A stretch of DNA of 64,000 nt, taken from assembly GCF_900129635.1 (NCBI RefSeq), contig NZ_FSRB01000002.1, positions 2,384,727 to 2,448,726 on the forward strand, in the 5' to 3' direction. Both the position numbers and the translations under genes were made by a program. Shown piece after piece: positions 1 to 8,074 of the stretch. The notes under the pieces are model-generated. The model did not search any database. It saw only the letters and a list, made by a program, of their open reading frames with translations, and was not told the origin of the DNA. Source of the stretch: Singulisphaera sp. GP187 (GTDB lineage: Bacteria > Planctomycetota > Planctomycetia > Isosphaerales > Isosphaeraceae). How positions within the stretch are numbered: the first letter of the stretch is position 1; each line of letters begins with the position of its first letter.

Positions 1-228
1 ATCCTCTTCTTTCTTGCGCTCCAAGGTTTGGTCGCCGTTCTCCTGCCTGGTGGCACGCGCTGGTTTGGCCCGTCGCTTGGTCCACAGTCGGTCTCCCGGG
101 TCATCTCACGCACCGTCGACCTCTGGGTTGATGCGTACCGGACCGACCTGTTGGCGGACATCGCCGACCTTCGCGAACCTCTGAACGTCCTTCAAACGGC
201 CGTGAACGCTGAGGAGCAGTCGCTCTGA
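1..228 (+). CDS. 3' end of a membrane-associated protein, truncated by the window edge
   Basis: The reading frame is open from the first base to a TGA at the end, so only the last 75 residues are present. The visible part starts inside a hydrophobic stretch (ILFFLALQGLVAVLLPGG), consistent with a transmembrane helix. A soluble tail of about 55 residues follows, rich in Asp, Leu and Arg and probably helical. I do not recognise a family. The next gene lies 110 bases downstream on the same strand, so they may be co-transcribed. Confidence 0.5.
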   Translation: MLFFLALQGLVAVLLPGGTRWFGPSLGPQSVSRVISRTVDLWVDAYRTDLLADIADLREPLNVLQTAVNAEEQSL

Positions 229-337
229 GATGTGTTGGTCCTAAACACGGCCACTCGCTGGCGGCGAGTTTCGGCATACGCCATAATGACATTCGTTCGA
301 ACGGTCAGACTTTCCAATCTCGTTCCGCGGCACCGCC

Positions 338-1282
338 ATGATCGATCCGGCTCGGCGGACTTCTCGCTACCAGTCGCTTCGCACCTCCCGCCAGGTGCTG
401 GGACGAATGGCCCCTCTGGTTCGTTACGGTCTCTGGGGGACCGGCGTCTCGGTTTTTCTCGACCAGGTCGGGCCGTTACTCTCCGATGGCCAGTTCACCT
501 GGGGTGAGCGCCGGATCATGGGGCTGGTTGCCCTGCTCACGATCGGCGGATTCGGGTTGGGGGGCTGGGTCGCGGGCCGGCTCATGAAAGCCTCCGCGGA
601 GTTGATCGACCTCCTGATCGATGCAGCGGACTCCGCCTGGCGGACGGCGGACCTGATCGAGCTCCGGATGATTCCGACGCTTGGCCGGATCGCCAACGCG
701 CTCGAGAAGTCCGAACCTGCCCCCCAAGTCCATCCGAGCGAGTCAAGGCTAACGGCCATTCGCGGGGCGATCGCCGACTGCCGCTGGGAAGAGGCCGAGG
801 GTTTGATCGAAGCGCTCGCCCGCGATCGTCAGGCTGCGTCCGAAGCGTCGGCCCTTGGCGACGAGCTGGGCCGAGCCCGCGATCGCGTGATCGAGACCCA
901 TCGCCAGGAGCTGGAGGCCGCACGCGTCGCCAATGACCCCGATCGTGTGATCGACGCGCGCGACGCCCTCACGTTGCACTTGCGAGGCGAGCGACTTGTG
1001 GAACTCGATCGTCAGTTGGTGCGTTGGCTGGTGACTCTGCTTCAGGGTTGGGTGCGGTCGGGACGTCGAGCGCAAGACGTCGCCCTGCTCGCCTCTCGGT
1101 TGGTCGACACCTTTGGCGACACGGCCGAAGCGGCCAGTCTCCGCGCATCCTTGGCAAATTTGCGGCGAAAAGCCGGCCTCTGTCCCCGTTGCGCTCGCCC
1201 ATTCCAGGGGAGCGCGGAGTCTTGTCCGCGTTGCGTGGTGCAGCGGCCGACGGATGCACCGCTCTTTCCCGCCGGCGCTTGA
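338..1282 (+). CDS. membrane-anchored protein with C-terminal zinc ribbon, function unknown
   Basis: This 314-residue protein has a basic N-terminus, one clear membrane segment at about residues 61-82 (MGLVALLTIGGFGLGGWVAG), then a long helical region rich in Arg, Glu, Leu and Ala (residues 85-280) that looks like a helical-repeat or coiled segment. The C-terminus carries a four-cysteine zinc ribbon of the form CPRC-x9-CPRC. I see no catalytic motif. It sits 23 bases upstream of another zinc-ribbon membrane protein on the same strand, so the two are probably one operon. A scaffold role at the membrane is only a guess. The ATG has a poor ribosome binding site, so the start is uncertain. Confidence 0.75.
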   Translation: MIDPARRTSRYQSLRTSRQVLGRMAPLVRYGLWGTGVSVFLDQVGPLLSDGQFTWGERRIMGLVALLTIGGFGLGGWVAGRLMKASAELIDLLIDAADSAWRTADLIELRMIPTLGRIANALEKSEPAPQVHPSESRLTAIRGAIADCRWEEAEGLIEALARDRQAASEASALGDELGRARDRVIETHRQELEAARVANDPDRVIDARDALTLHLRGERLVELDRQLVRWLVTLLQGWVRSGRRAQDVALLASRLVDTFGDTAEAASLRASLANLRRKAGLCPRCARPFQGSAESCPRCVVQRPTDAPLFPAGA

Positions 1283-1305
1283 AGCTCAGCTCCAAAGGAT
1301 CCGAC

Positions 1306-2418
1306 ATGAGCATCCGCTTGATTTGCTCTGCCTGCCGCGCCACGTTTCTGACCGCCGACGATCGAGTCGGCCAGCGCGTCGCCTGCCCCAAGTGTGGGGC
1401 CAAGCAAATGGCGCCGACGACGGTCGTGGTGGAGCGAGCCGAGGCACCGGAGGCGTCGGTCTTCGTTCCCGCCGCCGACGCGCCGAGCCGTCGGCGGTTC
1501 CGTCCCGTCTGGTTGGTCTTGTTCCTCTTGCTCTCCACGCTCTCGATGGCCGTGGTCGTTGCCTGGCCGACGATTCAGGCCTGGTGGCACCCGGTTCCGC
1601 CTGACCCGATCGAGGTCGTGGCCTCGACCTTTCTTGGCTCGCTGACGGCCGAGCACCCGGAAGTGACTCAGCAAGTTTCGATTGTTGACGAGCCTCCCGC
1701 CATCCGGTCGTTCCGCGACGTGAGTCATGATCCCAGCCGCGATCGTCCCTTGAAGGGGTCGTTCCGACCGATCGCCCAGTTGCACGACCGACTCAACAAG
1801 ACGTTTGAGTACAACGCGGAAATCGGCCGGTACCAGCCGCGCGACTTGCTCGGTCCAGCCGCCGAAACGCTCGACGCGCTTCATGCCGCCAAGGCCGAAC
1901 AGGTCGAGACCGCCAAGAAGATCGCGAGCGGAAGCCCGGACGACCTCTTCGACGCCGCCGAGGCGATGGCCTCGACCTTTGACAAGTTGGCCGAGGGAGC
2001 GCTGGCCCCGAAAAAGTTGATTCCCACATATCAGCAACTCGTTGAGGACGCGAAGCCCCCCCTGCCCTTGAATGAGAAGGAGCTCGCCCTCGATTTCGGC
2101 GCAAACCGCGAGACCTGGGATCGTCTCTTGAAACGCCCTTTTCCGACCTTGAAAGCCGATGGGCCGTACATCCTCGACCGCGCTGAAGTCACGGCCATGG
2201 TCGCCGACCGGCTCGCCTCCTCCGGCGATCCTCCCACTCGGCTCTACCTCAAGCTGATGCGTTTCCGGTTGGAAGGGATCGACACCGGCTGGAAGGTGAT
2301 CTCCGCCCGGCGCGAGGGTGATCCTGAGCCGGCGGAACCGGCCGCTCCCACGGAGCCGATTCATCGATCACCAGGTGAGTCGGTGAATGAGATCTCGAAA
2401 AGCAACCAAGGAAAGTAA
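1306..2418 (+). CDS. zinc-ribbon, single-pass membrane protein, function unknown
   Basis: The start is set at the ATG that begins MSIRLICSACRATF. The frame is open further upstream but there overlaps the preceding gene. The first 30 residues form a C-x2-C-x16-C-x2-C ribbon (Cys7, 10, 27, 30) of the MJ0042 type. A transmembrane segment follows at about residues 66-90, and then an extracytoplasmic or lumenal domain of about 280 residues with no recognised family. The C-terminal 35 residues are rich in Pro, Glu and Ser. The same ribbon-linker-membrane plan recurs in the gene at 5581, so these look like distant paralogues. Followed by a perfect palindrome that may terminate transcription. Confidence 0.8.
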   Translation: MSIRLICSACRATFLTADDRVGQRVACPKCGAKQMAPTTVVVERAEAPEASVFVPAADAPSRRRFRPVWLVLFLLLSTLSMAVVVAWPTIQAWWHPVPPDPIEVVASTFLGSLTAEHPEVTQQVSIVDEPPAIRSFRDVSHDPSRDRPLKGSFRPIAQLHDRLNKTFEYNAEIGRYQPRDLLGPAAETLDALHAAKAEQVETAKKIASGSPDDLFDAAEAMASTFDKLAEGALAPKKLIPTYQQLVEDAKPPLPLNEKELALDFGANRETWDRLLKRPFPTLKADGPYILDRAEVTAMVADRLASSGDPPTRLYLKLMRFRLEGIDTGWKVISARREGDPEPAEPAAPTEPIHRSPGESVNEISKSNQGK

Positions 2419-2427
2419 CAAAAAGCC

Positions 2428-2497
2428 GGTGGGCCGTGCCCACCCTACGAATCGGAAAATTCTCATCCGATGTCTTGTAGGGTGGGCACGGCCCACC
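2428..2497. repeat. 21-bp perfect inverted repeat between convergent genes (repeat element or bidirectional terminator)
   Basis: The arms at 2428-2448 and 2477-2497 are exact reverse complements. Flanking bases (GCCGG at 2425 and CCGGC at 2504) and inner bases (ATCGG/CCGAT) extend the pairing. It lies between the stop of the zinc-ribbon gene and the stop of htpG, where a bidirectional terminator would be useful. A degenerate copy of the left half is present at 9635-9670, which suggests a dispersed element rather than a simple terminator. Confidence 0.8.
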
Positions 2498-2523
2498 ACG
2501 GAACCGGCTCGGACCCGACCCGA

Positions 2524-4398
2524 TCAGACGATGATCGACGACCGTTTCTGAGCGGCTTCCTCCATGAACGACTGTCCTCGGGCGACCATGCTCTCGGGTT
2601 CGGGAATGGTCCCCTCGAGGAGCATTGCGTTGGCCCAGAGTTGCAGGGCGCAGAGCTTGATGAAGTCGTCGTGCTCTCGGTTGGAGCTGAGGCTACCGAG
2701 CCGGCGGATCAAGGGGGCGGAGGGATTGATTTCAAGAATTCGGTTGGCAGGCATGAAATCTTGATTCGCCATTTTCATGAGCCGTTGCATCTGGCTGCTC
2801 ATGCCGCCATCCGAATTGACCAGGCAGCAGGGGCTGTCGGTCAAGCGCTTCGATTCGCGGACTTCCTTGACCCGATCCCCGAGCGCGGCCTTGAAGAGCT
2901 CGAGTACCCGCGTCGTGCCGACCGGCGGTTCCTCGTCGACTTTCTTCTCGGCCTCGATCTCGGGCAATGCGACGTTTTCGGAATCGATCGATGTGAGTGA
3001 CCGGCCGTCAAACGTCTGCATCGTCGACATGACGAATTCGTCGATCGGATCGCTCAGGTAGAGGACCTCGATTCCGCGCCTCCGGAAGATCTCGAGGTTG
3101 GGGCTGGTCTTGATCGACGCCAGGCTGGGGCCACCCAGGTAATAGATCGGCTTCTGGTCCGCTCCTGCCCGCTTGATGTAGTCGTCGAGCGAGGTCAGTT
3201 GGGCGCCGTCGGTATGCGACGACGGGAATCGGAGCAGCTTGGCGATTCGTTCGCGATTGGCAGGGTCGCTGGGGATCCCTTCGCGGAGGATCCCGCCGAA
3301 CTGGCGGTGGAATTCCTCGAAGCCCCCGGCCGATTGGTCGGCCATCTGATTCAGCTTGTCGAGCACCCCTTTGACCAGCGTATTGCGGATCCGGCGAATC
3401 ACCGTGTTGTCTTGCAGCGTCTCGCGCGAGACGTTCAGCGGCAGATCCTCGGAGTCGACGATCCCGTGGAGGAATCGCAAGTAGTCGGGAAGGAGTTCGC
3501 GACAATCGGACTGCACGAGGATTCGCTTGGCGCAGAGACTGACCCCGTGCTCCAGACGACCGAAGCCGAGCAGTTCGATGTTGCTCGGGGGGCAGTAAAG
3601 AATCGAACGGAACTGAAACGGCGAATCGGCCGCCAGGTGCAGGTGCCAGAGCGGCGACTCATTCGAGTGGTGCGTCAGGTGCTGGTAGAACTGAAGATAC
3701 TGCTCCTCGCTGACCTGGCTCTTGGGCTCGACCCAGATCGGCTTCTGGTCGTTGATCACCTGGTCGCCAAGTCGGATCGGATGCGGCACGAAACTCGAGT
3801 ACCGGCGCACGATCGAGCGGATTCTCGACTCCTCGACGAAGTCGCTGACATCGTCCTTGAGGTGGAGAATCACCTCGGTCCCGCGCTCGAGCGGCCCCGC
3901 GGCCGTGATCCGGAACGTCCCGGTCCCGTCCGACTCCCACTCCCAGCCTTCGCTCTCCTTGAAACTCCGAGTGCGGACCCGAACCCGGTCAGCGAGCATG
4001 AAGGCGGAATAGAAGCCGACCCCGAACTGCCCGATCAGCGAGAGGTCTCCCTTGTTCTGGCTGAGCGCATTTTTCAGGAATTCGAGCGAACCGCTATGGG
4101 CGATCGTGCCCAGGTTTGTAACCAACTCCTCCCGAGTCATTCCAATCCCGTTGTCCCGGATCACGAGTTGACGCGGATCCTTCTGCCCTTCGATGACGAT
4201 CTGGAGCGGCGCTTCGCCACGGTGAGCCTCCTCGGTCAGAGCGATGTACCGCATCTTGTCGAGGGCATCCGACGCATTGGAGATCAACTCGCGTACGGCG
4301 ATCTCCTTGCTCTGATAGAGCGAATGCGCCAGCAAGTGGAGCAACTGACTGATCTCAGCTTGAAAAGAAAATTCTTGCGGTTCCGAAACGGCTGCCAT
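2524..4398 (-). CDS. htpG: molecular chaperone HtpG (Hsp90 family)
   Basis: A 624-residue ATP-dependent chaperone, full length for bacterial Hsp90. The GHKL ATPase domain occupies the first 220 residues, with ELISNASDALDKMRY (ATP-binding Asn), DNGIGM, GTIAHSG and the lid glycine motif GQFGVGFYSAFM. The middle domain follows, with the catalytic-loop Arg region (NVSRETLQ), and then a C-terminal dimerisation domain. The start is placed at the ATG giving MAAVSEPQEFSFQAE. The longer frame adds 38 residues with no family match. It is monocistronic, with divergent nth about 300 bases away. No CIRCE-like operator is evident upstream. Confidence 0.97.
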   Translation of the reverse strand: MAAVSEPQEFSFQAEISQLLHLLAHSLYQSKEIAVRELISNASDALDKMRYIALTEEAHRGEAPLQIVIEGQKDPRQLVIRDNGIGMTREELVTNLGTIAHSGSLEFLKNALSQNKGDLSLIGQFGVGFYSAFMLADRVRVRTRSFKESEGWEWESDGTGTFRITAAGPLERGTEVILHLKDDVSDFVEESRIRSIVRRYSSFVPHPIRLGDQVINDQKPIWVEPKSQVSEEQYLQFYQHLTHHSNESPLWHLHLAADSPFQFRSILYCPPSNIELLGFGRLEHGVSLCAKRILVQSDCRELLPDYLRFLHGIVDSEDLPLNVSRETLQDNTVIRRIRNTLVKGVLDKLNQMADQSAGGFEEFHRQFGGILREGIPSDPANRERIAKLLRFPSSHTDGAQLTSLDDYIKRAGADQKPIYYLGGPSLASIKTSPNLEIFRRRGIEVLYLSDPIDEFVMSTMQTFDGRSLTSIDSENVALPEIEAEKKVDEEPPVGTTRVLELFKAALGDRVKEVRESKRLTDSPCCLVNSDGGMSSQMQRLMKMANQDFMPANRILEINPSAPLIRRLGSLSSNREHDDFIKLCALQLWANAMLLEGTIPEPESMVARGQSFMEEAAQKRSSIIV

Positions 4399-4701
4399 CG
4401 AAGGTCCCCATCGAATGAGATCGCGAGACGAGGCTCGTGAGATCCGAGAGGCGCATTTCTTCCTCTCGATTCTGGTGAATCCACCGTAACAGGCAAGGTA
4501 CGTACCAAGCAATCCATAAATTCGTAACTTTAAGTTCAGTAAGGATTTGGGAAATTCAAGTCGGCGCCGGTCGATTCATCTGACTGCCAATCGCGACGCC
4601 TTTCTGAGCGGATCCTGACAAATTGGCATCGAAACTGTTATCTCGATTTCCTTGGACGGACGCCGGTGATTTTCCCATCCCGTTGAAGACGGTCGGTCCC
4701 A
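4399..4701. other. divergent intergenic region between htpG and nth
   Basis: These 303 bases must hold both promoters. The section around 4500-4560 is AT-rich compared with its surroundings. I could not assign a convincing -35/-10 pair on either strand and see no inverted repeat of operator type. Confidence 0.5.
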
Positions 4702-5367
4702 ATGAGCAAGGAACCATTCCCGATCGACGAAGCCTTCCGCCGGCTTCGGTTCGCCACGCAGGGACTTGCGAAGGCCGCGATGTTCGACCTTCGCGACCGC
4801 GGTTTCGACACCCCTTACGAGCAACTGGTGGGGAGCCTGATTTCCGCCCGGACTCGCGACGAAACCACGCTCGCGGTTTGCCTTCGACTCTTTGCCGTCG
4901 CACGGACCCCCGCCGAGATGGTGAACCTTGACGAGCGGAGGATGACGGAATTAATCCGCGAGGCGAGCTTCGCCGACGTCAAGGCACGCGACCTTCTCGA
5001 ACTGTCGCGACGGATCGTGGAAGAGCATCAAGGGGTAGTCCCCAACACGCTCGAGGGCTTGACGGCGTTCCGGGGAGTTGGCCCCAAGATTGCCGCGTTG
5101 ACGTTGGCGGTCGGGTTTGGACTGCCTGCAATCGCCGTGGATGTCCACGTCCACCGCATCGTCAACCGTTGGGGCTACGTCGCGAGCCGTAGTCCGGAGA
5201 AGACTGCGGAGCTCCTGGCGGAAACGTTGCCTCGGCGTTACTGGATCGAGATCAACGAGCGGCTCGTTCCGTTCGGCAGATTCGTCTGCACGGGAACTCG
5301 GCCGAAATGTTCCTCCTGCACTCTGAACTCAATGTGTGCTCAAATCGGTGTCATTTCTCCTCGATAA
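4702..5367 (+). CDS. nth: endonuclease III-type DNA glycosylase/AP lyase
   Basis: A 221-residue HhH-GPD base-excision repair enzyme that removes oxidised pyrimidines and nicks the abasic site. The helix-hairpin-helix reads TAFRGVGPKIAALTLAVGFG and carries the catalytic lysine (Lys129). The catalytic aspartate is Asp147 in IAVDVHVHRI. The C-terminus has the [4Fe-4S] ligands Cys196, 203, 206 and 212 in the exact C-x6-C-x2-C-x5-C spacing of the family. Length is normal. It stands alone, divergent from htpG, with a 213-base gap before the next gene. Confidence 0.95.
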   Translation: MSKEPFPIDEAFRRLRFATQGLAKAAMFDLRDRGFDTPYEQLVGSLISARTRDETTLAVCLRLFAVARTPAEMVNLDERRMTELIREASFADVKARDLLELSRRIVEEHQGVVPNTLEGLTAFRGVGPKIAALTLAVGFGLPAIAVDVHVHRIVNRWGYVASRSPEKTAELLAETLPRRYWIEINERLVPFGRFVCTGTRPKCSSCTLNSMCAQIGVISPR

Positions 5368-5580
5368 GAATGACTGTAACCAAACGCGTCAGTTTTCGTT
5401 GACAGTGACCTCCGACCGAATTATGCTTTCGATTCCCTGTCGAAAGTTGGATGGTTCACGCCGAAACATCACGGCGAAGTGGTTAAGGATACACTCCCGT
5501 TAGATCATGGGAGCGGCTCGACTGTCTCGAGGCGGTCGGTGGATGCGCGCCGATTCTCGTTCCACGATCGAGGTCGATCG

Positions 5581-6669
5581 ATGACCGTTTCCTTCGAGTG
5601 TGCGAATTGCGGTAAGTCCTTCGAAGTGGACGTGAGCCTCGCCGGCAAACGGGGACGTTGCAAGCAATGCGGGCACATGAATCGGATCCCGTCGCCGTCC
5701 CCATCGCAACCCGCCGGTGGAGCGCCGCCGCCAGCGACCGACCCTTACGGCTTGGACGATCAACCACCGCAGCGACGTCAACCGAGCGCGACGACTCGAG
5801 GCCGCCCCACACCACCTCGGCCCGACCTGTTTGATGACGAACCACCACTGACTTCGTTCCCCCCCTTAGCCAGGCGTCCGGTGGAAGAGTCCGAGCTCCC
5901 CACTCCGGTCCGCCCGAAAAAGAAGAAGGCGAATCGAGGTTTCTTTGCGAACGGGTCGAAATCGGGGCGTTCGAGGAGCACGGGCCAGAAAGGGGCTGCA
6001 GGTGGTTCGATCGTGGCGATCGTCGCAGTCGCCGTTTTCGTCGTCCGCCTGGCGATTTCGCATGGATACATCGGTGGCTTCGGTCTGTCGAACCGCTCCG
6101 AGGTCGAGCACTTTTTCAAATCGATGGTGAGTGAAACCGAGGTGTGTGTTTCCACACTCCGGACGATCCACGACGAAGCCTCTGCGCGAGTGGCCGCCCC
6201 GCAAATCGTGGTCAGTCTCCAGCGGGTGGTCGTTCTCCTGCGTACTCACAAGGACAAAGAGGCCACGATGGCGGCGATTGACGCCGCTAAGGCAAAGTAC
6301 AAGACGAGGCTCGACTCCGCCTCACTGATGATGGGGAACGAATTCATTCGCGTGGGGCAAATCCCAGGCGCGGGCCAAGCGCTCGAAGGGATCGTTGCTC
6401 CTGCGAATGAGATCCAACAAATCATGGGCGAGCGCGAATTGGGAATGGCAGGCAACCATTTCCCCCACCCGCCCCCCAGGTTTGTACGGGCGACTCGGTT
6501 CCCCGCTCCCGAGGCGGCGGTGGGCGGAAACCTACCGACTCCGACACCGCTTCCGCAAGCAGGTGCAATTCCCGGCGGCCCACCCCCAACAAACCACTTT
6601 GGAGGAAGAGCAGCACCGAGGCCGTTCGGCCCCCGTTTTGGACCCCGGGGTTCAAGACCAGGCACTTGA
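5581..6669 (+). CDS. zinc-ribbon, proline-rich single-pass membrane protein
   Basis: The start is the ATG giving MTVSFECANCGKSFEVDVS; the frame is open upstream but has no similarity there. Residues 7-30 form a C-x2-C-x16-C-x2-C zinc ribbon with the same spacing as the gene at 1306. Then comes a Pro/Arg/Ser-rich linker of about 80 residues, a lysine-rich patch, a transmembrane helix at about residues 142-163, and an extracytoplasmic helical region of about 120 residues. The tail is rich in Pro, Gly, Phe and Arg and probably disordered. Function unknown. The plan is typical of planctomycete membrane proteins that start with an MJ0042-like ribbon. Confidence 0.85.
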   Translation: MTVSFECANCGKSFEVDVSLAGKRGRCKQCGHMNRIPSPSPSQPAGGAPPPATDPYGLDDQPPQRRQPSATTRGRPTPPRPDLFDDEPPLTSFPPLARRPVEESELPTPVRPKKKKANRGFFANGSKSGRSRSTGQKGAAGGSIVAIVAVAVFVVRLAISHGYIGGFGLSNRSEVEHFFKSMVSETEVCVSTLRTIHDEASARVAAPQIVVSLQRVVVLLRTHKDKEATMAAIDAAKAKYKTRLDSASLMMGNEFIRVGQIPGAGQALEGIVAPANEIQQIMGERELGMAGNHFPHPPPRFVRATRFPAPEAAVGGNLPTPTPLPQAGAIPGGPPPTNHFGGRAAPRPFGPRFGPRGSRPGT

Positions 6670-6721
6670 ACGCGACCGGAGTCACGCACCACCGGGCACC
6701 GGGGTCGAGCGACCGCTCGAT

Positions 6722-7618
6722 TTAATCGCCGCGCCGCCACCGTCGCGGAGGGGTCGACTCGAACTTGCCGGCCGGGGGGCTGAACTTGATGCCAACCTGC
6801 CAGAGGAGGTCGGGCTGGTGTTTGGCGAGGAGGTACTTCATGACCACCTCGTCGGAAGGGGGCATCCCGGGATCCTGGAAGACGACGCAGAGCCGCGCCT
6901 CGGGACGTTGGGTCCGGGCATCCCAGACTTCGATCAGGCCGTGCGGACGCCTTGGGATCCGGAAGTACTTGCCGCCGTTGAGCACGGTGACGCAATCGAA
7001 CCGACAGAATTCATCGAATTCCTTCGCGTCGACCACGTCGCGAACCAACTCCGCCGCGACGAGCTCGGGAACCCCCGACTGATAGGCCCCCGCGTCGAGT
7101 CGCATCGGCTCATCTTCGCGGGTCGGCTGCGGAGTACTCCGGCCTTCGATGACGCGGAAGATTTCCCACTCCACGAGTCGAGCATAGCCCGCGCGGAGTG
7201 CCGGGCTCGAGATGACCATCTGGGGAAACCCGGCCGCAGCGCGCACGACGTCGTGAGCGAAGGCGTTCGCCTCGCGCTGGATCTTGATCATCCAAAACCG
7301 GGGAGTTTCCAGGCGAACGCTTTCCGAGTAGCGGAACGGCCTGGGGCCTACGTCGGGGATGACCACATCGGTCTCTTCACCGTCGCGGCGCATGGCGCGG
7401 AGCACGGTGTCGTAAGTCGCTTCGCCTTGAGTAAACTGCTCGGCGGCATCGACATGTCCGGTGCTTTTGACGCGAACCACGCGAAAGCTGGGTCGCGCTC
7501 GAAAGGTGACCTCACGGGCCCGAGGATCGATCGGGGATCGCTCGTCGACGACGTCGATTTCCCAGCGGAGATAGCCAGTGCGAATCATGGCGTTCCGAAC
7601 GAGCGGACTGAGGCCCAT
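6722..7618 (-). CDS. conserved-looking protein of unknown function next to a ubiquitin-like gene
   Basis: This 298-residue soluble protein has balanced alpha/beta composition and no signal peptide or membrane segment. I do not recognise the family. I looked for JAMM (HxH...SxxD), E1 (GxGxxG plus CxxC) and E2-like signatures and found none convincing. There are cysteines in the second half, one in a strand-like context (PEARLCVVFQDPGMPPSD). It starts 60 bases after the stop of the 75-residue ubiquitin-like gene on the same strand, so the two are probably co-transcribed. The start could also be the internal ATG giving MIRTGYLRWEIDVV at 7588, since neither has a strong ribosome binding site. Confidence 0.7.
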   Translation of the reverse strand: MGLSPLVRNAMIRTGYLRWEIDVVDERSPIDPRAREVTFRARPSFRVVRVKSTGHVDAAEQFTQGEATYDTVLRAMRRDGEETDVVIPDVGPRPFRYSESVRLETPRFWMIKIQREANAFAHDVVRAAAGFPQMVISSPALRAGYARLVEWEIFRVIEGRSTPQPTREDEPMRLDAGAYQSGVPELVAAELVRDVVDAKEFDEFCRFDCVTVLNGGKYFRIPRRPHGLIEVWDARTQRPEARLCVVFQDPGMPPSDEVVMKYLLAKHQPDLLWQVGIKFSPPAGKFESTPPRRWRRGD

Positions 7619-7678
7619 CCAGGAAGGATGAGCGGGTACGCCCTCCCTCGCTCACCAGGTCGAGCCCAGCACGTCCCT

Positions 7679-7906
7679 TCAGCCTCCCTGGATAGCGGGG
7701 ACGAGTAAGATTTCCGGCGCGGTGGCGTCGAACTCGCGGATTGGCCGCGTCTGCCCCGGGCCGTCGAGCCGGAAGGCGAGCCGGCCGGGAGTAAAGTGTT
7801 CGGCGAATGCGGTGGCGGCGTCGGTAATGGTTTCCGGCCGGTCCTTGTCCCACTCCGCCAAACAGAGGTCGCCGTGACCCGTCTTGAGCAGGCGTAACTT
7901 CGCCAT
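7679..7906 (-). CDS. 75-residue ubiquitin-like (beta-grasp) protein ending in Gly-Gly
   Basis: The ATG giving MAKLRLLKTGHGDLCLAEWD has a GGAG ten bases upstream. The protein reads as hairpin strands (AKLRLLKTG/DLCLAEW), a helix (PETITDAATAFAEHF), then strands (RLAFRLD, REF) and a final strand running into a terminal ILLVPAIQGG. Ubiquitin has the same order, almost the same length (76) and ends LVLRLRGG; MoaD and ThiS also end in Gly-Gly. A C-terminal diglycine is the site of adenylation in such proteins. I see no E1, E2 or JAB gene beside it, so conjugation versus sulfur-carrier use is open. Cluster context: aldehyde dehydrogenase upstream, unknown 298-residue protein downstream. Confidence 0.7.
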   Translation of the reverse strand: MAKLRLLKTGHGDLCLAEWDKDRPETITDAATAFAEHFTPGRLAFRLDGPGQTRPIREFDATAPEILLVPAIQGG

Positions 7907-8074
7907 GGTGGGAAGACTCCGTTGATTTTCGTCCCTTGGTCCAGGCCGCCGAGGCGGCCCTCCTGCGTGGTGCTGTATTGTACCGATTCTCGGGCCCGCA
8001 GGCCAGCGCCGATGCATTTGTGAGTCGCCCGTTCCAGCCTGTCGATGCGGAAAAAGGGCCGCTGTACCGCAGGG

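Noticed and set aside
1042..2364. 440-codon open frame on the minus strand
   Set aside because: Antisense to the zinc-ribbon genes; its product is Arg/Gly-rich with no domain, while the plus strand encodes a clean C-x2-C ribbon and membrane helix.
3199..4440. 413-codon open frame on the plus strand
   Set aside because: Antisense to htpG, which is unambiguous.
6722..7618. E2 conjugating enzyme or JAB protease next to the ubiquitin-like gene
   Set aside because: I looked for an active-site Cys in an E2-type loop and for HxH...SxxD. Neither is present convincingly, so the gene is left as unknown.
6395..7708. 437-codon open frame on the plus strand
   Set aside because: Spans the end of one gene and the antisense of the 298-residue gene; no single domain, and the minus-strand gene has a better composition.
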